Positions 25,527 through 34,876 of a stretch of DNA of 46,799 bases are shown in pieces; positions within the stretch are counted from its first letter, which is position 1; the number at the start of each line of letters is the position of its first letter. Both the position numbers and the translations under genes were made by a program. Below the pieces are notes generated by a model. That model was not told the origin of the DNA. It saw only the letters and a list, made by a program, of their open reading frames with translations, and did not search any database. This DNA is from Candidatus Barnesiella excrementigallinarum (GTDB lineage Bacteria > Bacteroidota > Bacteroidia > Bacteroidales > Barnesiellaceae), in assembly GCA_019114445.1 (NCBI GenBank), contig DXFL01000025.1, positions 1 to 46,799 of the forward strand, written 5' to 3'.

Positions 25527-26054
25527 TTATCCTATCCGTTCGGGACGTTGACAGTTTAGTTGTTGTTCGTCGATGATTTCGAAAATGATTTGTATGATTT
25601 GGGGTATGGCTCGTTTGGCTTCGGGCGAAAGTTTCATGCCCAGTTGGTAACAGTTGCGTACACTCACGGCTATCAGCTCTATTTGAGGCGCTTTGCCAAG
25701 AAGCAACATGGCGTCGATCATCTCTTTCAATCCTATCTCGTGTGCGCTTAACAGTGTGGGATAGTCGTTGGAGAATTTGGGCGACAGCCGTCGGATAGTT
25801 CCCACGGGATAGTTGTCGAGCGAGGCGTCGACGAGGATAATTCGGCGATAGTTTTGCAAGGTTTCCAATAGGGCCAGCCCGCCTGTCCCGCCGTCGAGGA
25901 GATCGACCCCGCAGGGAAGTTCCATTTTTTCGAGTACATTTACTACGTGTATGCCTATACCCTCGTCGTTGAGGACGAGGTTCCCAATGCCCAATACGAG
26001 GATATTCCCCGGAAGAGCGGGCTCATTCTCCGGTTGGTTTGTTTGCGATTTCAT
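25527..26054 (-). CDS. hyaD: [NiFe]-hydrogenase maturation endopeptidase
   Basis: A 175-residue HyaD/HybD-type protease that removes the C-terminal tail of the large subunit after nickel insertion. Family motifs are present: VLGIGNLVLNDEGIG (about residues 20-34, with the Ni-sensing Asp/Glu), LLDGGTGG, VDAS, and the later His of LLSAHEIG. It overlaps the cytochrome b gene by 32 bp and ends the minus-strand hydrogenase operon. The probable target is the HyaB tail after H557. Confidence 0.92.
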   Translation of the reverse strand: MKSQTNQPENEPALPGNILVLGIGNLVLNDEGIGIHVVNVLEKMELPCGVDLLDGGTGGLALLETLQNYRRIILVDASLDNYPVGTIRRLSPKFSNDYPTLLSAHEIGLKEMIDAMLLLGKAPQIELIAVSVRNCYQLGMKLSPEAKRAIPQIIQIIFEIIDEQQLNCQRPERIG

Positions 26055-26784
26055 CTTTTTGTTTTTGAATTTGTTGTTGCTGTTTTTGTTCCATTTCGTA
26101 TTCTTCGGCTAAGTCCTCCCGTACAAATTTCCACCCGCCGATAATCGATGATGCTATACCGTTCCGTTCGATATAATCGTGATAAAACACCAAATATACG
26201 TGGGCGATGGTGAAGAGGATAAAGGCCCACATGGCTATGTGGTGTATTTGCCGGACAACGAAAAATCCGCCGCATTGGAAGAGTATCCAAGAGAAGAAAG
26301 GTTCCATTACGTTGTTGGTCGATACGCAAAACATGGCCATTCCCGTGACGGTTTGTATGATAAAAAGGATAAACACCCCGAAGTATGTAAATGCGGCAAG
26401 GCTATTGTGCCCGATGTCGTAAACCGGCTTGGGCGAGAGGAGCAGGACATCGACTTTGGTCGTGTCGCGAATACCTCGCCACTGGCGTTTCGTTAGGGGC
26501 AGGTAGTTGTTCCAGCGGGCGAAAGAGTTACCGGCAAAGGCCCAGTAGAGCCGCACGATAAAGTTGAGTATGAAGACGAAGGCTGCGGCAAAATGGATAA
26601 ACCGAACCCAGCCGAACCAGTAGTTGGCGTCGGGAGGTGTGGAGTGCTGTATGGCGGGCGGGTTGCCTATGAGGTAACCGGTCACGCACAACACGACAAT
26701 AGAGACGGCATTGGCCCAGTGGAATATGCGCACCGGCAGTTCCCATACATAGACTTCGCGTAGAGATTTTTTTCGGCTTATCAT
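26023..26784 (-). CDS. hyaC: Hydrogenase b-type cytochrome subunit
   Basis: A 253-residue membrane cytochrome b that takes electrons from the small subunit and passes them to quinone. Four transmembrane helices hold candidate haem ligands H22 (RIFHW), H64 (RFIHF), H181/H182 (QIHH) and H195 (AHVY). The frame is open far upstream into hyaB, but ATG at 26784 gives the family N terminus and lies 23 bp after hyaB. The C terminus is a charged Gln/Glu/Lys-rich tail of about 30 residues (with EQKQQQQIQKQK), longer than needed for the family. Confidence 0.93.
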   Translation of the reverse strand: MISRKKSLREVYVWELPVRIFHWANAVSIVVLCVTGYLIGNPPAIQHSTPPDANYWFGWVRFIHFAAAFVFILNFIVRLYWAFAGNSFARWNNYLPLTKRQWRGIRDTTKVDVLLLSPKPVYDIGHNSLAAFTYFGVFILFIIQTVTGMAMFCVSTNNVMEPFFSWILFQCGGFFVVRQIHHIAMWAFILFTIAHVYLVFYHDYIERNGIASSIIGGWKFVREDLAEEYEMEQKQQQQIQKQKDEIANKPTGE

Positions 26785-26807
26785 AAGGCTTGGATTTTGG
26801 AGGGTGA

Positions 26808-28529
26808 TTATTCTTCTATTTCGCAGTGGTGTATGTGTTGGCCGTTCTCGTCGTAGAGGTGTACGGCACAAGCCATGCACGGGTCGAACGAGTGTATGGT
26901 GCGAATGATTTCGAGCGGTATTTGTGGATCGGCGACCGGGGTTCCGATGAGGGAGGCTTCGAATGCCGAGTGTTGCCCGCGAGTGTCGCGTGGCGAGGCG
27001 TTCCACGTGGTGGGAACCACCATTTGATAGTTCGAAACTTTTTTATCCTTGATGTTTACGTAATGCGCCAATGCCCCTCGGGGAGCTTCGGTAAGTCCCA
27101 CTCCTTGTGCGGTTTCGGGCCATGTGTCGGGTTCCCATTTGGTACCGTTGAACATACGGTAGTCGCCGTTTTTGATATTCTGCAACAGGGTGGTGTAGAA
27201 GTCGGTTTGCCAGTTTGCCAGTAAGTTGGCTTCGATGGCCCGGGCCAGCGTTCTTCCGGCAGTAGAGTACATGGCCTCGTAGGGAAGGTCGAGCTGTTTG
27301 AGACACCGTTGGGTAATTTCCCGATACGTTTCGTCGCCCGAAGCATGGGCTACGATGTTGCGGGCCAGCGGCCCTGTTTCCATAGGCATACCTTTGTACC
27401 GGGGCGTTTTGATCCAACTGTAAGGTTGGTCGCGGTCGAGGTATTCGTAGGGCGGTTGCGCACCGGTATAATCCAACTGGGTTTCGCCGACCGACGGGTG
27501 TAGCCCCGCCTCTTTGCCTTGTGTATAGGTATACCACGAGTTATTGACAAATTCGAGCAGGCCGTCCATTGCCCACGGATCGAACTCGACCACTTGCGAC
27601 AGGTTACGATCTACTACGATACCTCGCGGGCTTTTATAGGTGGCGAGTTCGCCGTAGTGGCTCATGGGATAGTCGCCATAGGCGATGTAGTTGTGCAGTC
27701 CGCCGCCTATTTGGGTCCATTCGGGGTAATACGAGAGGATAGCCAATACGTCGGGTAAATATACTTGGCGGACAAAGGCCTGTGTGCGTTCGATGATTTG
27801 GGCGACGAAGTTCAGCCGTTCGTTGTTGAGTGCATTCGGGTCGTTTATGTTTATGGCACAGGCCATGCCTCCCACCAAGAAATTGGGATGCGGGTTTTTC
27901 CCGCCGAAGATGGTTTGCACTTTCACGATTTCTTTTTGCACTTCGAGGGCTTCGAGGTAGTGAGCCAAAGCTACAAGGTTGACTTCGGGCGGAAGTTTGT
28001 AGGCCGGGTGTCCCCAATATCCGTTGGAGAAGATGCTGAATTTGCTGGTCTCGATAAACTGCCGAATCTTTTTTTGAGTTTCGGCAAAATAGCCGATGGA
28101 GTTTTTGGGCCACTCCGAAATGCTTTGTGCCACTTCGGCTGCCTTCCGGGGATTGGCGTTCAACGCCGACATGACATCGATCCAGTCGAGGGCTTGCAGT
28201 TGGTAGAAGTGGGTGACGTGGTCTTGGATAGTCATGGCCGATTGCATGAGGTTACGCACCTGTTCGGCGTTGGGAGGGACAACAATGCCGAGGGCATCCT
28301 CGACCGCCCTTACAGAGCAGAGCGAATGTATGGAGGTACATACGCCGCACACACGTCCTACGTATGCCCACACGTCGCGAGGATCGCGATCCTTTACGAT
28401 AATTTCAATGCCGCGTATCATGGTTCCCGAACTGAATGCGTCGGTGATGATACCGTTTTCGATGTCGGCCTCTATGCGGAGGTGCCCTTCGATACGAGTA
28501 ATGGGGTCTATAACGATTCTTTTGGTCAT
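26808..28529 (-). CDS. hyaB: [NiFe]-hydrogenase large subunit
   Basis: The 573-residue catalytic subunit. The four Ni-Fe ligands are C61 and C64 (RVCGVCTSIHSL) and C551 and C554 (DPCMACAVH). The L1 region reads FSSGTMIRGIE. Cleavage after H557 would remove the last 16 residues (ending HHCEIEE). It is a group 1 uptake-type enzyme. It is exported folded with the Tat-tagged small subunit, so it needs no signal of its own. It lies 26 bp after hyaA and 23 bp before hyaC. Confidence 0.97.
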   Translation of the reverse strand: MTKRIVIDPITRIEGHLRIEADIENGIITDAFSSGTMIRGIEIIVKDRDPRDVWAYVGRVCGVCTSIHSLCSVRAVEDALGIVVPPNAEQVRNLMQSAMTIQDHVTHFYQLQALDWIDVMSALNANPRKAAEVAQSISEWPKNSIGYFAETQKKIRQFIETSKFSIFSNGYWGHPAYKLPPEVNLVALAHYLEALEVQKEIVKVQTIFGGKNPHPNFLVGGMACAININDPNALNNERLNFVAQIIERTQAFVRQVYLPDVLAILSYYPEWTQIGGGLHNYIAYGDYPMSHYGELATYKSPRGIVVDRNLSQVVEFDPWAMDGLLEFVNNSWYTYTQGKEAGLHPSVGETQLDYTGAQPPYEYLDRDQPYSWIKTPRYKGMPMETGPLARNIVAHASGDETYREITQRCLKQLDLPYEAMYSTAGRTLARAIEANLLANWQTDFYTTLLQNIKNGDYRMFNGTKWEPDTWPETAQGVGLTEAPRGALAHYVNIKDKKVSNYQMVVPTTWNASPRDTRGQHSAFEASLIGTPVADPQIPLEIIRTIHSFDPCMACAVHLYDENGQHIHHCEIEE

Positions 28530-28555
28530 GGTTCAAATCTTTTTAGGGGATTATA

Positions 28556-29743
28556 CTAAGGCTTTTTGTTATGGCTTTCCATTCCCTGTGCCTTTTGGTC
28601 GAGTTTTTTCTCTTCTTGTTCAAACTCTTTTTCCGTGACGGCAAACTCTTGTTGGTTTATATCGTCGTTGTCCATTTGGTTTTTGATGAGTTTGCGCTTT
28701 TGGATATTCGTTACGACGGCATGGGCAGCCACTCCGGCAGCCGCGACGGCAGTCAGTCCCAGTCCTATCTGGTCGGCGGTGGCTTCGATACCGAATCCTC
28801 TGACATCGGGCAGGTGGTGGTACATGGGTTCGGCGTCCCAAAAACCGGGTTCGGCGCAGCCTATGCAACCGTGCCCCGACTGTATGGGATAGCTTACTCC
28901 CTCGTTCCATTTCATGACGGCGCACGAGTTGAATGTATTGGGCCCTTTGCAGCCCATTTTGTAGAGGCAGTATCCTTTTTTGGCATTTGCATCGTCGAAG
29001 GCTTCGACAAACAATCCGGCGTCGTAAGCCGGGCGTCGGTAACAGGTGTCGTGAATGCGGCGTCCGTAGAACGATACGGGGCGTCCCATACCGTCCAGTT
29101 CGGGTAGGCGGTCGAAGGTGAGTATGTAGGTGATGACCCCCGCCATGACGTCGGCAATGGGTGGACAACCCTGTACGTTGATGACCGGTTTGCCCGAAAC
29201 GATTTTATGCACGGGTTTTGCGTCGGTGGGGTTGGGATAAGCCCCTTGTATGCAGCCGGAGGAGGCACAGTTGCCCCAAGCGATGATGGCGCTTGCCCCT
29301 TTGGCCGCTTCGTCGAAAATCTGTTTGGCCGAATGTCCGGCGATGGTGCAATATCCCGGATTGCCCAAAGGAACCGATCCCTCGACAACCATGATGTATT
29401 TGCCCCAGTTCTCTTTCATGGAGCGGTTACGAACCTCTTCGGCCTGAAATCCGCTGGCTGCCATGAGGGTGTCGGAGTAGTCGAGCGAAATCATTTCGAA
29501 CAGAATCTGCCCCACGAGGGGGTGCGAGGCTCGTAGAAAAGATTCGCTGCAACAGGTGCACTCTTGAAAGTGAAACCACAGGACCGGTTTTCGAGGTTTG
29601 GTTTGCAAAGCGTTTACGACTTGGGCAATGCCGGTTTGTTGCAGCCCCAGCATGGCACCCATAATGCCGCAGAATTTAAGAAATTGCCTGCGGGTGTACC
29701 CTTTGGCTTTAAGTTCTTGGTAGAAAGATTGTTCTTTTTCCAT
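28556..29743 (-). CDS. hyaA: [NiFe]-hydrogenase small subunit, O2-tolerant type
   Basis: A 395-residue iron-sulfur subunit. The Tat signal is TRRQFLKFCG (residues 17-26) with a cleavage region near 45. Proximal cluster cysteines are C62, C65, C159 and C193. Two additional cysteines, C64 (in ECTCCSES) and C164 (in CASSGC), correspond to the extra pair that builds the [4Fe-3S] cluster in O2-tolerant hydrogenases such as E. coli Hyd-1. The distal cluster has H231, C234, C259 and C265; the medial [3Fe-4S] has C274, C293 and C296. A C-terminal anchor helix (about 325-347) is followed by an unusual 48-residue charged tail. It is coupled to hypE (22 bp gap). Confidence 0.96.
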   Translation of the reverse strand: MEKEQSFYQELKAKGYTRRQFLKFCGIMGAMLGLQQTGIAQVVNALQTKPRKPVLWFHFQECTCCSESFLRASHPLVGQILFEMISLDYSDTLMAASGFQAEEVRNRSMKENWGKYIMVVEGSVPLGNPGYCTIAGHSAKQIFDEAAKGASAIIAWGNCASSGCIQGAYPNPTDAKPVHKIVSGKPVINVQGCPPIADVMAGVITYILTFDRLPELDGMGRPVSFYGRRIHDTCYRRPAYDAGLFVEAFDDANAKKGYCLYKMGCKGPNTFNSCAVMKWNEGVSYPIQSGHGCIGCAEPGFWDAEPMYHHLPDVRGFGIEATADQIGLGLTAVAAAGVAAHAVVTNIQKRKLIKNQMDNDDINQQEFAVTEKEFEQEEKKLDQKAQGMESHNKKP

Positions 29744-29765
29744 TGTTCATATCCGGTTTATCGGT

Positions 29766-30806
29766 TTAACAAATACGCGGCAACTGCTCTCCGCTCAACA
29801 TATCGAGGATACGGGTTTGTCCCAGCGGCAGTTTCAATACGACACCGGGGCGTTTGTCGTCGGTTACGTGGCCTATGATTCGGCTGTTTGTCCCGAGAGG
29901 ATCGTTTTGCACGATTTGTAAGGCTCGTCGGGCATATCGGTCGGGGAGGATAATGAGCATGATACCTTCGTTGGCAACGTATAACGGGTCGAGCCCAAGT
30001 AGTTCGCAGGCCGTTCGTACCGGGGTGTCGATGGGCAGGGTCGCTTCGTCGAGCGTGATAGTTACATGGGCACCCTCGGCAATCTCGTTCAAGGTGCTCG
30101 ACAGCCCTCCTCGGGTAGGGTCGCGCAGGATATGCACATCGGGGATTTCGGCCAACAGAGCCGCGACAATGGAGGTGAGAGCCGCCGTGTCGCTTTGCAG
30201 GGTACTTTCGAACCCCAAACTGTCGCGAGTGGAAAGAATGGTTACCCCGTGGTTCCCGATATTCCCGGTGACGATAACGGCATCGCCTTTGGCTACGCGG
30301 TGTAGCCCTATTTCTATGTAGTCGGGGAGAACTCCGATTCCCGTCGTGTTGATATACATTTGGTCGCACTTCCCATGTTCAACCACTTTGGTGTCGCCCG
30401 TTACGATGGCCACTCCGGCTTTTTGGGCGGCTTCCCGCATGGATTGTACCACACGTTGCAGCGTGTCGATGGGCAGTCCCTCTTCCAAGATGAAGGCTGC
30501 CGACAGGTAAAGGGGCTTGGCCCCGCAGCAGAGCAGATCGTTTACCGTCCCGTTTACGGCCAAATCGCCGATATTTCCACCGGGAAAGAACAAAGGCGTC
30601 ACCACAAACGAGTCGGTAGTGAAAGCCATGCGCGAGGTCGTAGGCGGCAGTGTGGCGCCATCGTGAGCCTGTTCGAGCCATTGGTTGGCAAAGGCTCTGT
30701 AAAATACTCGTTCGATAAGTTGGCCGGTAAGTCGGCCCCCACCGCCGTGAGCCATGACTATGCGGTTGTGATTTTGTGAGGGAATGGGACAGTCGGGTAA
30801 TTTCAT
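29766..30806 (-). CDS. hypE: Hydrogenase maturation protein HypE
   Basis: A 346-residue PurM-like ATPase. With HypF it turns a carbamoyl group on its C-terminal cysteine into thiocyanate, the source of the CN ligands of the active-site iron. The N terminus has the glycine-rich MAHGGGGRLTGQLI and the chain ends in the signature PRIC with the acceptor Cys as last residue. Start ATG 30806 overlaps the hypD stop by 4 bp (ATGA), indicating translational coupling; an upstream in-frame TTG was rejected. Confidence 0.97.
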   Translation of the reverse strand: MKLPDCPIPSQNHNRIVMAHGGGGRLTGQLIERVFYRAFANQWLEQAHDGATLPPTTSRMAFTTDSFVVTPLFFPGGNIGDLAVNGTVNDLLCCGAKPLYLSAAFILEEGLPIDTLQRVVQSMREAAQKAGVAIVTGDTKVVEHGKCDQMYINTTGIGVLPDYIEIGLHRVAKGDAVIVTGNIGNHGVTILSTRDSLGFESTLQSDTAALTSIVAALLAEIPDVHILRDPTRGGLSSTLNEIAEGAHVTITLDEATLPIDTPVRTACELLGLDPLYVANEGIMLIILPDRYARRALQIVQNDPLGTNSRIIGHVTDDKRPGVVLKLPLGQTRILDMLSGEQLPRIC

Positions 30807-31903
30807 ATCGGGCTTTTTAATGGGGTTCGGTAACGGAAAAATGCGGCACAAGCCCCTTCGGACGATACCATAGAAGCCCCTAACGGGTTATCGGGGGTAC
30901 AGCGGTTGCCGAACAGGGGACATTCGCAGGGCGATATTTTCCCTTTCATAATGTCTCCGACCCGGCAAACAGAGGGCTGTGCTTGGCTTTTTGGGTTACA
31001 GGCAAAACGTTTGCGGGCGTCGTATTGTTCATATTGCGGGCGGAGTTTCAATCCACTGTTGGGAATTATTCCTAACCCGCGCCAATTACTCTCGCAAGGA
31101 ACGAAAAACCGAGCAGTCTCTTGTCGGGCCATAGGATTTCCCTCGTGGGGTACGGCTCGTCGGTAGGCATTGACCACCCGGCAATTCCCTTGCTCTTTCT
31201 CTTCGATTACCCGATAGATTCCGAACAGCAAATCGGCCGGTTCGAAACCGGTTACGGCGATGGGTATTTGCAACTCTTCGGACAGGCGTTCGTATTCCTG
31301 CAATCCGCTTATCGAACAGACGTGCCCGGCTGCGAGCAGTCCGTCGATACCGCAATCGGGCTCTTGGGCCAAAAACGAGATGGCGGCGGGAATGGTAAAC
31401 AGCGAGGTGAGCAGCGACAGGTTGTCGATGTGCCGCGCGGTTATCTCGTGTAGCAGCAGGGTATACAGCGGTGCGGTGGTTTCGAATCCGACAGCCAGAA
31501 ATACCACCTGTTTATCGCGATTCTCCACGGCTGTGTGCAACGAGTCGAGCGGGGAGTAGACTATGCGGATATCGGCGCCTTCGGCTTTGATTTGTTGTAA
31601 CGTTTCGTTGTTTCCGGGTACCCGCATCATATCGCCGAAAGTGCAGAGTATCGTGCCCGGCGTACGGGCTATGGCGATAGCTTCCGACAAGGTCTCTTCG
31701 GGCGTGACGCAGACCGGGCACCCCGGGCCGTGGATCATCTGTACGGTAGGGGGCAACAGCTCTTCGATACGGTATTGCGAAAGGGCGTGGGTTTGTCCGC
31801 CGCACACCTCCATGATACGGATAGGCGAGCGGCTTTTCTGCCGAATGGCTTGCAACAGGGTCGACAGATACCGGCTGTCCCGGAACGATTGGTCATACCG
31901 CAT
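30803..31903 (-). CDS. hypD: Hydrogenase maturation protein HypD
   Basis: A 366-residue iron-sulfur scaffold that, with HypC, assembles the Fe(CN)2CO unit. Key motifs: MEVCGGQTH with C34, GPGCPVCVT with C62 and C65, and the C-terminal [4Fe-4S] cysteine set (VCRVGDIMKG, SPCECPLFGNRC, SEGACAAF). It overlaps hypC by 11 bp and hypE by 4 bp, so the three are coupled. Confidence 0.97.
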   Translation of the reverse strand: MRYDQSFRDSRYLSTLLQAIRQKSRSPIRIMEVCGGQTHALSQYRIEELLPPTVQMIHGPGCPVCVTPEETLSEAIAIARTPGTILCTFGDMMRVPGNNETLQQIKAEGADIRIVYSPLDSLHTAVENRDKQVVFLAVGFETTAPLYTLLLHEITARHIDNLSLLTSLFTIPAAISFLAQEPDCGIDGLLAAGHVCSISGLQEYERLSEELQIPIAVTGFEPADLLFGIYRVIEEKEQGNCRVVNAYRRAVPHEGNPMARQETARFFVPCESNWRGLGIIPNSGLKLRPQYEQYDARKRFACNPKSQAQPSVCRVGDIMKGKISPCECPLFGNRCTPDNPLGASMVSSEGACAAFFRYRTPLKSPI

Positions 31904-32141
31904 GGCCGTCGGGGTTGAGTTGTTGGGCTAAGGTTTCGAAATCTTCCAACGTCGATTCGGCCTCCTCCCGGTCGAGCCGGGTAATTGCCATACCGGCATG
32001 AGCCAAGATAAAATCGCCGGGAGCGGCTTCGATATATTGGATACAGATGGTTTTGCAGATACCTCCGAAGTCGACGGTTGCCATACGCAGGGTCGAGGAG
32101 TTGTCGATGTCGATTATTTTTCCGGGAATGGCGAGGCACAT
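31893..32141 (-). CDS. hypC: Hydrogenase maturation chaperone HypC
   Basis: An 82-residue HypC/HybG-family chaperone that carries the Fe(CN)2CO moiety with HypD and delivers it to the large-subunit precursor. The essential N-terminal Cys is in MCLAIPGKII, and the beta-barrel core (ATVDFGGICKTICIQYI, GDFILAHAGMAI) is complete. It is the first gene of the minus-strand hydrogenase operon; 79 bp separate its ATG from the divergent hypF ATG. Confidence 0.96.
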   Translation of the reverse strand: MCLAIPGKIIDIDNSSTLRMATVDFGGICKTICIQYIEAAPGDFILAHAGMAITRLDREEAESTLEDFETLAQQLNPDGHAV

Positions 32142-32220
32142 AATTCGTAAGTTTAGATATAAATCCTGAACAACTTGCCGGGGGGAATTGTTTATAAAGG
32201 ACTCTGAGAAACTTTTACAG
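32142..32220. promoter_or_regulatory. Divergent hyp promoter region
   Basis: This 79-bp gap must hold start signals for both hydrogenase operons. Neither strand shows a good TAnnTTTG box, so transcription may need an activator or use another sigma factor. Assigned by position only. Confidence 0.4.
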
Positions 32221-34494
32221 ATGAATCAATATCACATACATATCAAGGGCCTTGTACAAGGCGTGGGTTTCCGTCCCAGTGTATATCGTTTGGCTACCGA
32301 AATGGGTTTGCGAGGATATGTCGATAACAGCAACGATGGCGTTTTGGTCGTTTTGCAGGCTACTCATGCCCAAAAGGAGCGTTTTTTGCGGGCGTTGGAT
32401 ACTTCGGCTCCGGCGGTTTCCTCTATCGAAGAGATAGAGGTTTCGCGGCACAAGGCCGTCGAGCGGTATGCGGGATTCGACATTGCTCCCAGCCGCAGTT
32501 CGGGGGAGGAGATTACCCGTGTCAGTCCCGATATAGCTATCTGCCCCGATTGCCTGCGAGATCGCAAGCAACAGCTCCATCGCATAAACTACCCCTTTAT
32601 CAACTGCACCCATTGCGGCCCTCGTTTTTCCATCATCAAAGAGTTGCCCTACGACCGGGGTGTAACCACCATGAATGGGTTCGAAATGTGCGACCGGTGT
32701 CGGGCGGAGTATTCCGATGTACACGACCGTCGCTTCCATGCCCAACCCATCGCTTGTAACGAGTGCGGCCCCCATTACACATTGCGCGATTCGGAAGGTC
32801 GCGAGGAGGGGACGTATGCCTCGATTGTCGCTCGCGTGGTGCAGACGCTGGTTGCGGGCGGAGTGGTCGCGCTGAAAGGCATGGGTGGTTACAATTTACT
32901 TTGCGATGCCGATAACGAACAGGCTGTGAACCGGTTGCGACAAATCAAGGGGCGTTATGCCAAACCGCTGGCCGTGATGTACTGCGACGAGGAGGCGGTT
33001 GCCGCCGACCTCGCTCTTTCGGACGAGGAGCTTCGGGCCTTGACGTCGTGGCGAAGGCCTATTGTCCTTGCCCAAGAGAAAGAACATCGTGCCCCGTGGT
33101 TGAACAAAGGGTACAAATCGTTGGGCGTTTTGTTGCCCTATATGGCTATCCATTACGACCTGTTCGCCGCGGCTCCCGCGTTGAGGCGCTTGGTGGTCAC
33201 GAGCGGGAACGCGAGTGGCACGCCCATTGTCATAGCCGATGGCGAGGCTCACGACTTGTTCGACAAGCAAGTCGATTTGGTGGTGTCGTACAATCGGGAA
33301 ATTTACAACCGGGTAGACGATTCGGTGGTATGCGAGTACGACGGTTTGTGCCGTCCGGTGCGCCGGGCCCGCGGCTATACTCCCGAACCGTTGCACAACG
33401 TGCAGCCCACCGAGGGAATTTTGGCGGTGGGAGCCGAGCAGGTTTCGTGTTTTGCGATAGGGAAGAAGGAAGATATTTTATTGGGTCAATACATCGGCGA
33501 GTTGTCTTGCCGCGAGAATCTCGGCTTTTTCGAAGAGGCGGTTTCTCATTTTTCTCGAATGTTCCGATTCGAACCGAGGTGTGTGGTTTGCGACCTGCAC
33601 CCCGACTATTACGCTACGGTTTGGGGCGAGCAATATGCCGCAGAGCGAAACATTCCCGTGTATCGGGTGCAGCATCATCATGCCCATGCCGTAGCGGTAA
33701 TGGCCGAATACGGGCTTACCGGGGAGGTTTTGGCATTGTGTCTCGACGGTACGGGCTATGGCGACGATTGTACCATTTGGGGCGGCGAACTGTTACGTTG
33801 TTCCCGTTCCGAATACAGCCGGTTGGCCCATCAGCCCTATTTGCCTATGCCCGGCGGCGATGTGGCAGCCCGGGAGCCGTGGCGAATGGCGGTGGCGTTG
33901 CTCTATTCGCTCTATGGCGAGGATATGCCTTTGCCTTCCGATTTCGTGAAGCGGATAGGCGCCGACCGTATCAGGTTGGTGAGCCGCATGATCGCCAGCC
34001 GGGTCAATACACCCTTGTCTTCGGGTGCCGGACGGCTTTTCGATGCGGTTGCCTCTTTGTTGGGGGTAGCCGATTTCAACCGCTATCAGGCCGAAGCTCC
34101 GCAGAAACTCGAACAGTTGGCCGATAATGCGGTATCGAAGATTTATTATTTCGACAAGGAGGCACCCCTCGATTTCTCGTGGTTGGTTGTCGCTATCCTG
34201 TCCGACTTGCAAAAAGGAGTTCCCCGGAGCGAAATAGCTATGGCTTTCCACCGTACCTATGCGGCCATGTGGTGTGTGGCTTTGGCCAAGCAGGCTATCC
34301 GTCAAAAGTTGTCGAGGGTTGTTTTGTGCGGCGGGGTGTTGCAAAATCGGTTGTTGACCGATTTGTTGATGTCGATGTTGCGCCGACTGGGATTGCAGCC
34401 CTATTTGCCGGCTGTCGTTCCCTGCAACGATGCCGCCATTGCCGTGGGGCAGATGGCTGTTGCCGCTGCGTGGTTGGACCGTCGCAAGAAATGA
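32221..34494 (+). CDS. hypF: Carbamoyltransferase HypF
   Basis: A 757-residue multidomain enzyme that makes and transfers the carbamoyl group from carbamoyl phosphate to HypE. Domains in order: acylphosphatase (1-90, KGLVQGVGFRPSVYR), a zinc-finger pair with four CxxC motifs (C108/C111, C129/C132, C157/C160, C179/C182), a YrdC-like domain (about 200-380, ALKGMGGYNLLCDA), and a Kae1/TobZ-like domain (about 400-757, with HHHAHAVAVMAE and CGGVLQNRLL). ATG at 32221 matches the family N terminus; an in-frame TTG at 32188 was rejected. First gene of the plus-strand hyp operon. Confidence 0.97.
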   Translation: MNQYHIHIKGLVQGVGFRPSVYRLATEMGLRGYVDNSNDGVLVVLQATHAQKERFLRALDTSAPAVSSIEEIEVSRHKAVERYAGFDIAPSRSSGEEITRVSPDIAICPDCLRDRKQQLHRINYPFINCTHCGPRFSIIKELPYDRGVTTMNGFEMCDRCRAEYSDVHDRRFHAQPIACNECGPHYTLRDSEGREEGTYASIVARVVQTLVAGGVVALKGMGGYNLLCDADNEQAVNRLRQIKGRYAKPLAVMYCDEEAVAADLALSDEELRALTSWRRPIVLAQEKEHRAPWLNKGYKSLGVLLPYMAIHYDLFAAAPALRRLVVTSGNASGTPIVIADGEAHDLFDKQVDLVVSYNREIYNRVDDSVVCEYDGLCRPVRRARGYTPEPLHNVQPTEGILAVGAEQVSCFAIGKKEDILLGQYIGELSCRENLGFFEEAVSHFSRMFRFEPRCVVCDLHPDYYATVWGEQYAAERNIPVYRVQHHHAHAVAVMAEYGLTGEVLALCLDGTGYGDDCTIWGGELLRCSRSEYSRLAHQPYLPMPGGDVAAREPWRMAVALLYSLYGEDMPLPSDFVKRIGADRIRLVSRMIASRVNTPLSSGAGRLFDAVASLLGVADFNRYQAEAPQKLEQLADNAVSKIYYFDKEAPLDFSWLVVAILSDLQKGVPRSEIAMAFHRTYAAMWCVALAKQAIRQKLSRVVLCGGVLQNRLLTDLLMSMLRRLGLQPYLPAVVPCNDAAIAVGQMAVAAAWLDRRKK

Positions 34495-34506
34495 GGGGGG
34501 ACGGTT

Positions 34507-34857
34507 ATGCACGAGTTGTCGTTAGCTTGCCGTGTGGTGGAATTGGTGGAAGATACGTTGCGGAAGCACGGTGGAAGTTCGGTTCGAGCCATAGAGATGG
34601 CGATAGGCGAGTTGTCGGGGGTCGATCACGATGCATTCCGATATTCGTTGCAAATGGTCTTGGCGAGGAGCCCGTTCCCCGAAGCGAGGATCGAAATTAA
34701 TCGGGTGCGGCCGGTGGCCCTTTGCGGCGATTGCGGTACCGATTTTGTTCCCGCCACGTTATACACGCCTTGTCCCCGTTGCGGCAGTTATGTCTCGCGG
34801 TTGGTTTCGGGACGGGAGTTTCGCCTCGTATCGGTTACGATAGAAGAAGATAAATAA
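34507..34857 (+). CDS. hypA: Hydrogenase nickel chaperone HypA
   Basis: A 116-residue nickel metallochaperone that works with HypB to insert Ni2+. The N-terminal nickel ligand is H2 in MHELS, and the structural zinc site has C73, C76, C89 and C92 in two CxxC motifs. It lies 12 bp after hypF and 19 bp before hypB. Confidence 0.97.
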   Translation: MHELSLACRVVELVEDTLRKHGGSSVRAIEMAIGELSGVDHDAFRYSLQMVLARSPFPEARIEINRVRPVALCGDCGTDFVPATLYTPCPRCGSYVSRLVSGREFRLVSVTIEEDK

Positions 34858-34876
34858 AAATACAAAAGTTACAGAT

